Assembly: GCA_030159075.1 (NCBI GenBank)
Contig: BROG01000026.1
Coordinates: 911,501-975,500, forward strand
Reading direction: 5' to 3'
DNA from: Atrina japonica
Lineage: Eukaryota; Mollusca; Bivalvia; Pterioida; Pinnidae
DNA length: 64,000 bases
Shown here: positions 38,750 to 46,650 of the stretch, in pieces
How the letters are laid out: every line of letters starts with the position of its first letter
Numbering within the stretch: position 1 is the stretch's first letter
Position numbers and translations under genes: made by a program
Notes under the pieces: generated by a model
Told to the model about the DNA's origin: nothing
What the model saw: the letters and a program-made list of their open reading frames with translations, nothing else
The model's database searches: none

Positions 38750-41700
38750 ATCAGATTTATATCTATATCAGATAAGATAGTGACCGCAGTAGAAAACATT
38801 CTGAAAAACCACTGAGTTAGATAAGACTTGAAAGAAACCCTTGTATGAGAAACTCTTTGTCTTAGTGACTACAATTCATTTACAGAGTGATAGTCTCTCA
38901 AGATCAATTCCATATTGTTGACAGAAGTTCATTATATTGTTGGGGCTTGATGGCCGAATGGTTAGAGCATCATGCTTTAAAGCACATAGTTTCTGTCTCA
39001 CCTCATGTCAACTCAGGTTCCATACTCTTCTGGAACCTAAGCTGTTTTTGTGTGAAAGTTTGCCAGTTTATTTACAGGAGGCCTTACTGGATGTATTGTA
39101 AGAGTGTCCTCTCCCCCACCAGTAAAAATTTGCAGACACCACATACCTGAAAAATTGTCATGTGTGGCATTTCAATAAACAAAAGTTCATGACATCATTT
39201 TTCAGAAGAAAGTCTCATATCATGGGCGTTATCATCATAATACATCTTATAATCGTCATTATTTTGGTATAGGTCAAGTGGAGTCCAAATGCTAACCTGT
39301 TTGTGTCAAGTGGAATGGACGGCGACATTAAGGTTTGGGATGGAGTTAGCAATCTTTGCATAAATACATTTAAAAAAGCACACGATGGGGAGGAAGTTTG
39401 TTCCGTTACATTCTCCAGAAATTCTAAGGTAAGATTTGTTAGTTTAAGTTGTGTACATATTGTTTGTAAATATTTTTTGTGTTCTGATATCTTCTATCCT
39501 GCAGCTCTATCTTATCTCATCAACCCCTGTGGTCACATTAAGACTCACCCAAATCAATAAATTCTACTGACATAATTCAGGAGTGAACAAGTTAATATCA
39601 CATGTATAACTCTTTTGAAATTTTGATTCTAAATCATACACCCCTGAATTCTGACAGTAGACTTAACTGTTCTTTGAAATAGTCTTGTCCAAATGTGACT
39701 TCAGGGCTTGAGGTGTTAATATTGTCATGTTTATCTTTCTTCTAATTATTGCTTTTTTGTGTCATTTCCACCTCTACCCTATAACTGTCTTGGGATGCTT
39801 AGTCCATCTCTGCTCTTTAGCTGTCTTAAGATATAATACCCACTTCCACCCTCTAGTTATCTTGAGATATCATACCCACGTCCACCTTGTAGTTGTAGAT
39901 ATCATACCCACTTACACCTTCTAGCTGTAGATACCATACTCACTTTCACCCTCTAGCTGTCTTGATATACCATACTCACTTTCACCCTCTAGTTGTCTTG
40001 AGATACCATACTCACCTTCACCCTCTAGCTGTCTTGAGATATCATTCCCAACTCCACACTCTAGCTGTAGGTGTGCTACCTACTAAAATAAAATGTATTA
40101 AACTTGATCATTTGGTTGTTTGTTTCTAGTATGTTTTGTCATCCGGTAAAGATTCCCTCGTTAAACTCTGGGAGCTGTCTACAAACAGGTGCTTGATAGT
40201 ATATACAGGTGCAGGTGCGACGGGCAAAATGCAACATGGAACACAAGCAGTATTTAACCACACAGAAGATTATAGTAAGTAATATTATAACATGGATCAC
40301 TCGCAGTATTCAACCACACAGATTGTTGGTTTGTTGTTTTGTTGTTTAACGTCCCACTCAAGAGTCTTTCCCTCATTTGAGGATGTCACCAATGCTTATA
40401 GCTTTTAGGAAGTGAGGGTTGTTTATGTTAAACACATGTTGTTTCATGTTTGGCCTATATCTCAGCACTTACAGCCATTGAGCAGTGAGGGTTTTTAATG
40501 TGCCTACACTACTGTGACAAGGGACCTCGGTTTTTCACCATACAGAAGATTACTATAGTACATTAAATAATAATAACAGCATGGAATACAAGCAGTATTT
40601 AACCACACTGAAGATCATAGTATGTAGTACAGTGGTCCCCCTATTTGCGCCACCCCCACAAGCGACCACCCCCCTTAAGCGACCAAATTTTCAAAACATA
40701 AACCTTTTTTAATGATAAATTACCTCTTATAAGAGACCATTCCCATAACGCGACCAGCGACCACTTTTCATCGGCCAAATCATGTTGATTTCATAGAACC
40801 CACCCCCTCACGAGCGACCGAGTGTTTTTCAAAAAGTACAACATTAAATACGAAACTAAATTATTCGCTAGCTCTACCGCGTAACCAAAATGTGAGTGAC
40901 CTATTTTTTATTTTATTTTTAAACTCAAATAATTCTAGCCCGCACCGTATAGGATTCTCTTCATCCTACTAGGTTAATGTATTGATCGTTGTGAACAGAT
41001 TATAACGACTGAATAATTCGGGTTATTTAAAAAATAAAGTACGAAAGCATAAAATACGAAACTCAATTACACGCTAGCTCTACCGGGTAACCAATGTTTT
41101 TATTATCTACAAAATTGCGTCTCCTGAAAACGAGAAGATTTGAACAAGAAACTGTACCAGTGGTGGGTTCAGAGGGGGGCCAAGGGGACACGTTCCCCGC
41201 GGCAGTACCCTCGATTAAAAAAATATAATAGGCTTATAATTCCCTACAAATACACATTTCCGATCTGCCTGTCATCAATCGCAACACAAGCTGCCCCATA
41301 TCGTTAATCCTTCGTCTCATATCAACACTTGCCGACTCAGTGAAGTCTTCCGAGTTTGAAATCTAATTAAAGGATTATTAAGAATTAAGTATCATCGTGG
41401 ATGTTGATTAGGGTAATACAAAAGATAAGATGATTAGCAGGTATGTTTAATTAGGCGTGACAAGTAGCAGTTTACCTATTGTATACACATCGGCGCCGGA
41501 GGCCTTAGACTGGGTACTGTCAAAACAATGTACAGGTGTGAAATAAACTCGAGGATAATGTTTAGTGTTAAGAACATTTTTAATCAAATTATTATGTGAA
41601 CATGTTTGTATGAGTGACAATGTGAACATTTTAAATCATATGATGCTAATGACTATTACACCAGAAAGAACCAAATGAACATGGAGATGTTATATCAATG

Positions 41701-44700
41701 AATAAAAATTGTCTGAAAATTGTAATACTAGATGTCATTTATCATTGACAAGTTATCAGTGGACATCCTCCCAGGAAAGACCACCTCCATTATGAGACCA
41801 CATGCCTCTTTCATTTAGGGTGGTCTTATAAGGGGGGGACCACTGTAGTAACAGCATGGAAAACATATTTTATTTCATTGTCTCATGAAAACGGGTTGGA
41901 CAAAAGTTAGAGCAACATTACAAGTGCACTTTCCCTAATATCAAGTTATTCTATGATTAAGAGTTAAGATTAAATGTTGGACATTATTTATCTGTCTATC
42001 TATTGTACATTTCCCTTTCTCAGAGCTATACAGATCTGATACATATGTAATATTACATAGCAAATCAGTATCGTATGCCATATCAACCCGATACTACAAT
42101 ATCAGCCCGAGGGCCATATATGGCATGCAATACAAATTTCGTCATGTATCATTGTCTTTATCAGGTATTTAAAATCCTACTGGTAAATGGACATTTACTA
42201 CATCAAAAATAAAAAATACAAGTCTTCACATTTCTAGGCTTTCATTTATATTTTAGTATGAATATCTTATTAAGATATATTTGAAGTAACAGTTGGCCTT
42301 AGGGGGATTATAAAAGAACATTCATATGTATTCCACTTGTTGTAAAGCCCTGTTCATGGATATTGTGTTGAAGGGAATACTGTATAAGGTTTCATTCACA
42401 TTTTCATTCAGCAGTCTTTAAAATTGTTCACTTTTGGCCTATTATATCGCAGAATGTGCTTAGTGTAGCGTTTAGGCAAGGTATTGAATTTTGTCTGAGG
42501 CAGAAAACAATCAAGGTATTCCAATTTGACCACTAGAAGCATTCCAAATGGGATGGGATAAAGGGTTAAAGGGATGTGATGAAAGGCAGGCTGATAAGGA
42601 TATGTCAGAATGGGTACATGTTTGCTCCTATATCAGGGAATGAAGAAAAATATATGATAAATAATGTTAATGTATAATCTCTTGTTTCAGTTTTGTTTCC
42701 TGATGAAAACACTACAAGTTTATGTTGCTGGGACTCAAGGAATGCAGAAAGGCAGAGATTACTTTCATTAGGTGTGTACATGTCTTTCATATATTACCAC
42801 AAACCTTTTCAGGATCATGTGTAACTGACTTTGGTAACAAGTTTAGGTTTTGCATAGCTATAAAATGTATTGAATTTTCTTGTAAGTAAAACCAGAGGAA
42901 CCTGAAATTCTGTCTGTACATTGATATACAAATCATTTACATAGCTTGCCCTCTGTAATGAGGAGGTAAGTTAGAGAGTGGAACATGTTTTATTTATTTT
43001 TTTGGGGGGGTTGTCACTGCAGACTTAGACTGTAGTTCCTGGTTTATCTACGTATTTTCACCACACGAACGATTGGTACAACTTGAATAGTGATTATTCT
43101 ATCTATACACAGTCTTTTGCAAAATACGTAGATAAACAAGGAATTACAGTCCGAGTCAGCAGTGACACCAGTGACCCCCCCCCCCCCAAAAAAAAATATA
43201 ATAAAACACATTGCACTCCTTCTCTTATTTACCTCCTCATTACAGAGGGCAAACTATGTAAATGATTTGTATATCAATATACGGACAGAATTTCAGCTTC
43301 CTGTGCACTCTTATATTTTGTGTGTACACTATGGCTTTCTTTTAAATGATAAAGGTTTTTATTTTTTTTGGTCTGTGCAGGTCTGGTATAAGGCCTCATT
43401 CCCATTTTCCAATAACATTTTCCCCAATATTAGGCCAGAAAATTCCCAATATGTAAGTAATAATTGATTTGTTAATAAATAAGCAAGAAAAGATATCAAA
43501 TGTAGTTCAATATTTTTAGCAAACAAGATACAAAACCAACTTTGTAAATTTTAATAAATTAAACACTCAGATATATTAGAGAAATTATATTCATATATAT
43601 TTCAAATGCTGTTAAATTTTTCCCCAAATCTGGAAAACACAGAGCAAAATTCAAAGTTGGATAGGTCCAGGCCCCTAGTTCTGGAGTGTAGAAATACCCC
43701 ATATGGTATTTTTACCACATTCCTACAAAATATCTGATATAGGTCATAGCTAAAAATCATATGACGGTGGTGCCGTTTACCCGTTTCTTTTGTATCAGAG
43801 AAAATTATTGTCATAGATTTTAGAACTGCATCACAGGCCAAGTTTATTTGAAAGTGACCCAGTTATCAATTCTATTGAAAAGTAACCATTAGCCTAGTTT
43901 TTTATTTGAAAATGACCCAGTGACCTAGTCAGTTTAAATCCTTTATTGACTACTATTCACGTAATCAACGCTGCATTTAATTCTGCCAAAAAACACTACA
44001 CTGGAATGTTGAACAATTTATTTGATGGATAGTATAAAAAAAATCAGTATTGATAGTCTCCAGAGGTTATCTCCCTTGTCTAAGTTTACCATCTGTTTGG
44101 CTTTCCTCAGAAATCAGAAAATCAAAAGATTATTCTCATTTCTCCTCAAAGTATTGAAAAACAACAAGAACCAGTCTTAAAAAGACATTTTTGGATAACT
44201 AAAAACAGAAGTATAATGTCGATTCACTGAAGCATACCTTGGTGACACCAGATATAATATCAAATATAGGCTGTCCTATGTCATGACTCAATCATTTGTG
44301 TTCAGAAATCATGACGCTATACTCTTGGAGCATTTCATTGTAAAAATGTGAAGGGTGTTTTAGCAGCGGTTATATACAAATTGAAAATGTCCGTGTTTCA
44401 TATTAAAAAGTTTTCACAGTTCTGCTAATGCATTTCTTTACTTATGTGATTTTCATTTTTTGCCAAAATAGTTGTTGATAATGTTCTGATTTTGCACTTC
44501 TGTTTTGAAAATTTGGGGATGGTTTACTTTGGGTTTTTGACCTCATGTTTTTGGCCATCGGTATATTTTAGAAAAATTGCGATATACCCGGTAATCATAT
44601 AAGGTGTGTTTGAGAAACATTATGCAGTCATAAACTAGGTCATTCATGCAGATTTTAAAGTTCCATAAGACTGGAAAATGTTGTCAAATCTTGGTCAAAG

Positions 44701-45022
44701 TCGATTTCTTTGATGTAAAACAATATACCAAATATGGTTAAAATTTCCAAAAAGAAACTTATCATTTGACCAAAAGCAAAATATGTTGAAAACTTACAAA
44801 CGGATGGATCAAAAAAGTTATCTCCCTTGAACTTGGACTTCAGGGACATAAAAAATGTAAAGTGCATGTTGCAATTTTTCATAAATGCTTTGTACATTTG
44901 TTTTTCTAGGTCACAATGGAGCAGTTCGCTGCATGGCTCACTCTCCCACAGGACCAGCATTTATAACGTGTAGTGAAGATTTCCGTGCTCGCTTCTGGTA
45001 CAGGAAAGCAGATACAGACTAA
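14855..45022 (+). CDS. CSTF1: Cleavage stimulation factor subunit 1 (CstF-50), complete 13-exon gene
   Basis: WD40 subunit of the nuclear CstF complex, which binds the GU-rich element downstream of the poly(A) signal during mRNA 3'-end formation. Exons: 14855-14910, 24482-24609, 26404-26481, 27108-27200, 30526-30566, 31712-31834, 34352-34474, 36377-36452, 38381-38460, 39273-39428, 40130-40274, 42691-42771, 44910-45022. The lengths sum to 1,293 nt, giving 430 residues plus TAA, close to the roughly 430 residues I recall for animal CstF-50. Residues 1-60 form the N-terminal homodimerisation region (LMYRLVIS joined to QLFYDG). From about residue 100 seven WD40 blades follow, with landmarks [57 protein letters not shown] and the C-terminal [13 protein letters not shown]. 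All junctions keep frame, but only if intron 2 is GC-AG. An in-frame ATG lies 24 nt upstream (14831). I chose 14855 because it gives the N-terminal length I recall for the family. Identity is very secure; exon 1 is the least certain. Confidence 0.96.
17780..17965 (+). repeat. Dispersed repeat, left copy of an inverted pair
   Basis: AAGAGCACCCTGAG, AAAAATGAAA and GATCAAAATTGGT recur in reverse complement at 20615-20828 in the same order. The copies are diverged. The family is unknown. Confidence 0.6.
19957..20075. repeat. (TTTA)n microsatellite
   Basis: About 119 bp of TTTA repeats, with TTTG variants at the left end. It produces a false Ile/Tyr/Leu/Phe-rich ORF. Confidence 0.97.
20615..20828 (-). 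repeat. Dispersed repeat, right copy of an inverted pair
   Basis: Read on the minus strand it starts AAGAGCACCCTGAGCGAAAA and continues through GATCAAAATTGGTAGGCGCG, matching the 17780 copy. The stretch ends near TGACGTCACAG. Confidence 0.6.
21803..22125. repeat. ~25/27-bp minisatellite in CSTF1 intron 1
   Basis: The unit GATAGACTGAAATAATTATA plus GAACTAT or GACTAT gives alternating 27- and 25-bp spacing. About 12 copies, decaying at the right end. Confidence 0.9.
22719..22911. mobile_element. TA-flanked MITE (TACAGTGG family), best-preserved copy
   Basis: The 19-bp ends TACAGTGGAACCTGTCTTG and CAAGACAGGTTCCATTGTA are inverted repeats with one mismatch, bounded by TA. It is 193 bp and non-coding, and lies in CSTF1 intron 1. 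Confidence 0.85.
22923..23019. repeat. (TA)n microsatellite next to a MITE
   Basis: About 97 bp of TA repeats begin 12 bp after the MITE end at 22911, with one phase break near 23000. Confidence 0.97.
23040..23760. other. AT-rich segment with clustered ATCGAT words
   Basis: TATCGATATATCGATAAG, ATCGATATAGCGATAAATCG, GTATCGATAC and ATATCGATG recur. A stretch containing ATACATTCTTTATAATATTT is directly repeated (about 23133 and 23204). It may be the remains of a transposon. No coding content. Confidence 0.4.
24108..24362 (+). mobile_element. tRNA-derived SINE, family A, in CSTF1 intron 1
   Basis: The degenerate head (GATGTTAAAGCATCATGCTT) is followed by TGGAACCTAAGCTGATTGAG, GCCAGCGATCTCTTCT and the tail AATGTTGAGTGTTGCATAGA. 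It ends about 120 bp upstream of exon 2. Confidence 0.8.
24482..24609 (+). CDS. CSTF1: CSTF1 exon 2 (dimerisation region)
   Basis: It follows the acceptor TATATTTCAG and encodes [20 protein letters not shown] and onward to FGLDVEE plus one base. The 3' junction reads AAG|GCAAGT: no GT donor gives a continuing frame, whereas this GC donor does. Confidence 0.93.
24854..24889. repeat. (GA)n microsatellite
   Basis: About 36 bp of GA repeats in CSTF1 intron 2. Confidence 0.97.
25048..25128. mobile_element. Short fold-back element, family 'TTAACYCATTCAC', second copy
   Basis: The ends TTAACCCATTCACTCC and GGGGTTGATGGATTAA are imperfect inverted repeats. It is immediately preceded by TACAGTGGAACCTCATTA, a lone MITE end, so one element may have inserted into another. 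Confidence 0.6.
26404..26481 (+). CDS. CSTF1: CSTF1 exon 3
   Basis: It lies between the acceptor TTTAACAG and the donor GTAAGT, and encodes [20 protein letters not shown] followed by EFETD. The GIDLEFE motif is conserved in CstF-50 just before the WD40 propeller. Confidence 0.95.
27108..27200 (+). CDS. CSTF1: CSTF1 exon 4 (first WD40 blade begins)
   Basis: It lies between the acceptor ATTTCAG and the donor GTATTA, and encodes [20 protein letters not shown] then [11 protein letters not shown]. The 28-bp intronic minisatellite starts only about 25 bp after its end. Confidence 0.95.
27225..28060. repeat. ~28-bp minisatellite rich in TGAGTCA, CSTF1 intron 4
   Basis: The unit is TGACTTACTGTGAGTCATCT plus GGTATAA, with an alternating shorter version lacking GAG. 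About 30 copies. The heptamer TGAGTCA occurs about 15 times. Confidence 0.92.
28061..30099 (+). other. CSTF1: CSTF1 intron 4, central part
   Basis: No exon or repeat family could be supported here. The 76-codon ORF at 28987-29217 shows no known domain and no splice support. Confidence 0.5.
30100..30378 (+). mobile_element. SINE family B, longest + copy
   Basis: It starts near TTTGTATCAGCAGACTGC and continues through GTAGCGGAAGGAATTAACGA, GTGTCGGCACGTTAAAGAAC and GGTGACGTCTCCATATGAGG. It ends GGGACGTTAAACAACAATAA with an A-rich tail. Part of the tail region is repeated just downstream (GATCAAACCTGCCACA twice). Confidence 0.78.
30526..30566 (+). CDS. CSTF1: CSTF1 exon 5 (41-nt micro-sized exon)
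   Basis: It follows TTTTTCAG, ends at GTATGA, and encodes [14 protein letters not shown], the strand c-d part of WD40 blade 1. It is very short but restores phase 0 exactly. Confidence 0.94.
31712..31834 (+). CDS. CSTF1: CSTF1 exon 6
   Basis: It follows GTAATCAG, ends at GTAAGT, and has 41 codons in phase 0. It encodes [20 protein letters not shown] then the hallmark [15 protein letters not shown] that connects blades 1 and 2. Confidence 0.97.
32841..33005 (-). mobile_element. SINE family A, minus strand, CSTF1 intron 6
   Basis: The reverse complement reads AGGTTTCAAGTCCTACGAGA (box B region), then GACCCGTGATCTCTTCC, and ends in TTGTTGAGTGTAGCATAAAA. Confidence 0.72.
33826..34015 (-). mobile_element. 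SINE family B, minus strand, CSTF1 intron 6
   Basis: TTGTTGTTAAATGTCCCACT, CACTCATATGGAGACATCAT and GAGCAGTGAGGGTTCTTTAA are the reverse complement of the 30100 copy. Confidence 0.78.
34059..34244. mobile_element. TA-flanked MITE (TACAGTGG family)
   Basis: The ends TACAGTGGGACCTTGC and GGTGAGATTCCACTGTA are inverted and bounded by TA. It is 186 bp and sits 107 bp upstream of CSTF1 exon 7. Confidence 0.72.
34352..34474 (+). CDS. CSTF1: CSTF1 exon 7 (WD40 blade 2)
   Basis: It follows ATTGCAG, ends at GTAAGC, and has 41 codons. It encodes [20 protein letters not shown] then [20 protein letters not shown]. Confidence 0.97.
34580..34657. repeat. Small fold-back, 13-bp inverted repeat
   Basis: GTTCATACAACAA and TTGTTGTATGAAC are perfect inverted copies 78 bp end to end, in CSTF1 intron 7. 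Confidence 0.6.
35131..35613. mobile_element. Long terminal-inverted-repeat element, 483 bp
   Basis: The left arm starts CATGGGACATAAATATTTGT and the right arm ends ACAAATATATATGTCCCATG. Pairing continues about 65 bp inward (CACTTATGTTATTTTCTTC / GAAGAACATAACATAAGTG). The interior is AT-rich and non-coding. Confidence 0.78.
36377..36452 (+). CDS. CSTF1: CSTF1 exon 8 (WD40 blade 3)
   Basis: It follows TTGATAG, ends at GTAAGT, and encodes [20 protein letters not shown] then TEHPT. The Leu codon is split T|TA with exon 9. Confidence 0.97.
36625..36890. repeat. ~53-bp tandem repeat, ~5 copies, CSTF1 intron 8
   Basis: GTAACCATGGTAATGGTATA and AACACAAAAACATCAACACA alternate with CATACATATAT. ACCATGG words lie about 53 bp apart. 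Confidence 0.85.
38381..38460 (+). CDS. CSTF1: CSTF1 exon 9
   Basis: It follows TCTTTGCAG, ends at GTGAGT, and encodes [20 protein letters not shown] then TSELTC, completing blade 3 and opening blade 4. Confidence 0.97.
38684..38748. repeat. (TA)n microsatellite, CSTF1 intron 9
   Basis: About 65 bp of uninterrupted TA. Confidence 0.98.
38942..39176 (+). mobile_element. tRNA-derived SINE, family A, CSTF1 intron 9
   Basis: The head GATGGCCGAATGGTTAGAGC closely resembles a tRNA-Ser/Leu D-arm with box A. Box B is in CTCAGGTTCCATAC. The body has CTGGAACCTAAGCTGTTTTT and the tail ATTGTCATGTGTGGCATTTC. It ends about 97 bp before exon 10. Confidence 0.85.
39273..39428 (+). CDS. CSTF1: CSTF1 exon 10 (WD40 blades 4-5)
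   Basis: It follows TTGGTATAG, ends at GTAAGA, and has 52 codons in phase 0. It encodes [30 protein letters not shown] and [19 protein letters not shown] tRNA-derived SINE ends about 97 bp upstream of its acceptor. Confidence 0.97.
39770..40075. repeat. ~36-40-bp imperfect tandem repeat, CSTF1 intron 10
   Basis: CACCCTCTAGCTGTCTTGAG and ATATCATACCCACTTCCAC recur about eight times with deletions. It ends about 55 bp before exon 11. Confidence 0.82.
40130..40274 (+). CDS. CSTF1: CSTF1 exon 11 (WD40 blades 5-6)
   Basis: It follows TGTTTCTAG, ends at GTAAGT, and encodes [20 protein letters not shown] then [18 protein letters not shown]. Its last ~40 nt plus the donor site are repeated downstream in the intron (see the exon-end duplication). 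Confidence 0.97.
40322..40548 (-). mobile_element. SINE family B, minus strand, CSTF1 intron 11
   Basis: It begins TTGTTGTTTAACGTCCCACT, continues with GCACTTACAGCCATTGAGCA, and ends near GACAAGGGACCTCGGTTTTT. CACACAGAT on the left and CATACAGAAGAT on the right look like target-site duplication remnants. Confidence 0.82.
40628..41847. mobile_element. 1.2-kb TA-flanked non-autonomous DNA transposon
   Basis: The ends TACAGTGGTCCCCCTATT and AGGGGGGGACCACTGTA are inverted repeats bounded by TA, as in pogo/Tigger or mariner-type elements. An internal segment (CGCTAGCTCTACCG plus GTAACCAA) is duplicated about 204 bp apart. It is CpG-richer than the surrounding intron. No transposase ORF is visible. 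Confidence 0.82.
42691..42771 (+). CDS. CSTF1: CSTF1 exon 12
   Basis: It follows CTTGTTTCAG, ends at GTGTGT, and encodes [20 protein letters not shown] then QRLLSL. The LCCWDSR motif is typical of CstF-50. Confidence 0.97.
   Translation, partial: FCFLMKTLQVYVAGTQGMQKGRDYFH
42895..43303. mobile_element. ~400-bp near-palindrome (long hairpin) in CSTF1 intron 12
   Basis: The left arm carries CCTGAAATTCTGTCTGTACA, TAATGAGGAGGTAAG and TTTATCTACGTATTTT. The right arm carries the reverse complements in reverse order (AAAATACGTAGATAAACA, TTTACCTCCTCATTACAG, CGGACAGAATTTCAG). The arms are about 165-185 bp with a ~60-bp spacer. Confidence 0.85.
44910..45022 (+). CDS. CSTF1: CSTF1 exon 13 (stop codon)
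   Basis: It follows TTTTTCTAG and encodes [20 protein letters not shown] then [16 protein letters not shown] and TAA. This is WD40 blade 7 and the C-terminus, with no truncation. Confidence 0.97.
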
Positions 45023-45475
45023 ATGCGCATATAAAGTTATTTACCCCTCACCTTGTCAAAGAATCTGAAGAAATACACGTCTAAATGGAATGAAAAGTTA
45101 CCATCCAATCTAGTTACAGAGAGATCCATGCCGTTTTTGTTCATTGAACACAACTGAATGCATGAAGGTCCATACCAGGGAAATTAGAATTCGAGAGGAC
45201 TTATATAATAGCAATGGATGCATACTGGTGATCTGTATAGGAGCAACCTGATTAGCTATCTGGTAAAAGTTCAAGTCATAGGATACAGCGGACACAGCAA
45301 GTATCATGACAAATTAATGAACCTAAAAGATTTTTGAAATAGTAACATAACAAGTTTGCAGTTACTTAAGAAATTATCAATGAGGTGGGAGGGGTGAGAT
45401 GTTGTTTGTACAGCTTTTTAATGTCATTTTTTCATTTACATATATCATAATGCTTAATTAGATATTTTGAATAAA
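45023..45475 (+). terminator. CSTF1: CSTF1 3' UTR with poly(A) signal AATAAA (45470-45475)
   Basis: The canonical hexamer AATAAA lies about 450 bp after the stop codon. It is followed at about 45,485-45,525 by a T/GT-rich stretch (ATCTTGTATTGTTCC and TTATTGTTACTTG) that fits a GU-rich downstream element, the type of site CstF itself recognises. The cleavage site is inferred to be near 45,485-45,500. Confidence 0.7.
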
Positions 45476-45479
45476 ACAT

Positions 45480-46650
45480 AGGTACATGTTATCTTGTATT
45501 GTTCCTTTTATTGTTACTTGTTATAAACATAGATGGCAGTGTTCCTCCTGAAGGAGGAATATTTCTTTATCAAAGTTTAGATGCAATGTTAAAATGCTTT
45601 ATTTTATACAGCTTGAAGAAAAACAAATGTACCATTTTTCTCCTTTTTCTACTGTCGTTGTTCTCGAAACTAAAGATAAAATTTTAACTACCTGAAAAAG
45701 CTAAGCAGCAGATCAATTACTTTGAAATATGGTTTATTCTAATTAACTTGGATTTGAAACTCTTTCGTAAAGGAGAGATTGATGGAATCTTGGATTGTTG
45801 TTTTCCATGGATAAGGAAATCTCCACACAAGAAGTAAGAATATGCTTGTCCAACGTCCAATTGGAGGTGGTACCAAAGATTGGACTTTCAGATTCCTATC
45901 ACGAGGGTGCGAAATTTCCCTTTTCACTCAACACAGCAGTGTTTAATTATTTTTCTCCAATGCTTCAAATGCATGATTATGCACGTAAATAAAACCTGAC
46001 ACATCTGTATATATGTTTTGCATTCTAATTACAAAAGCCCTACGTCATAAATCTATATTGTGGCGTATAACACTTCAAGCTTGTCTATAACATGGGGTGT
46101 GGATTTAAGCTGACTCACATGGACGCTTATTACATTACACTCCATAGATCGGATTTGAAGAGTTCTGATCAAGGGTGTTAATTGTTGTCGTTAGTATGGA
46201 CAAAAAGGTTGATATGCCTGTCCAAAATGGGAGAAACATATTTCTTCTGTTCCTGGTGCATCCTTCTAACCAGGTAGCCATATTTCTGTGATATATGCTG
46301 TAAATCATACTAGAATACAACCTCTGTTTATTTCTTAAGCTAAAATCATTTGAAAATACACTGAATAATCAAAGTTTATATGAACATTATGCCTCTAACA
46401 CAAGCAATGATGCATAGATCTGTTTAATTTTTTACAGCAATATCATCAACATTTCCCCTATAAACCAGAATAAACGTGCAACAATTGAGACTAAACTTGG
46501 CATAGTATGTGCAAATTTCCAGCTGTTGGAATATTTCCTATTGAAGAGTTCTGGATTAAAATTATCACCCAGGCATGTTTAACAAAGCCAGACTCTTCTA
46601 CTAAATGGATATAAAAGATAAATTGTCTTTCACCGATCATATTTTATTAA
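45480..46650. other. Region between CSTF1 and the satellite
   Basis: No gene supported. The short ORFs at 45.5-46.3 kb overlap each other on both strands and show no domain. Confidence 0.45.

Larger units (their letters stand above)
40229..41875 (+). repeat. CSTF1: Tandem ~56-bp duplication of the CSTF1 exon 11 end and donor site
   Basis: ATGGAACACAAGCAGTATTT (exon, from 40236) recurs as ATGGATCACTCGCAGTATTC (40292), ATGGAATACAAGCAGTATTT (40581) and a start ATGGAA (41856). Spacing is 56 bp for the first step. It returns to about 56-57 bp for the later steps once the SINE (40322-40548) and the TA element (40628-41847) are subtracted. The intronic copies are dead exon ends. Confidence 0.88.
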
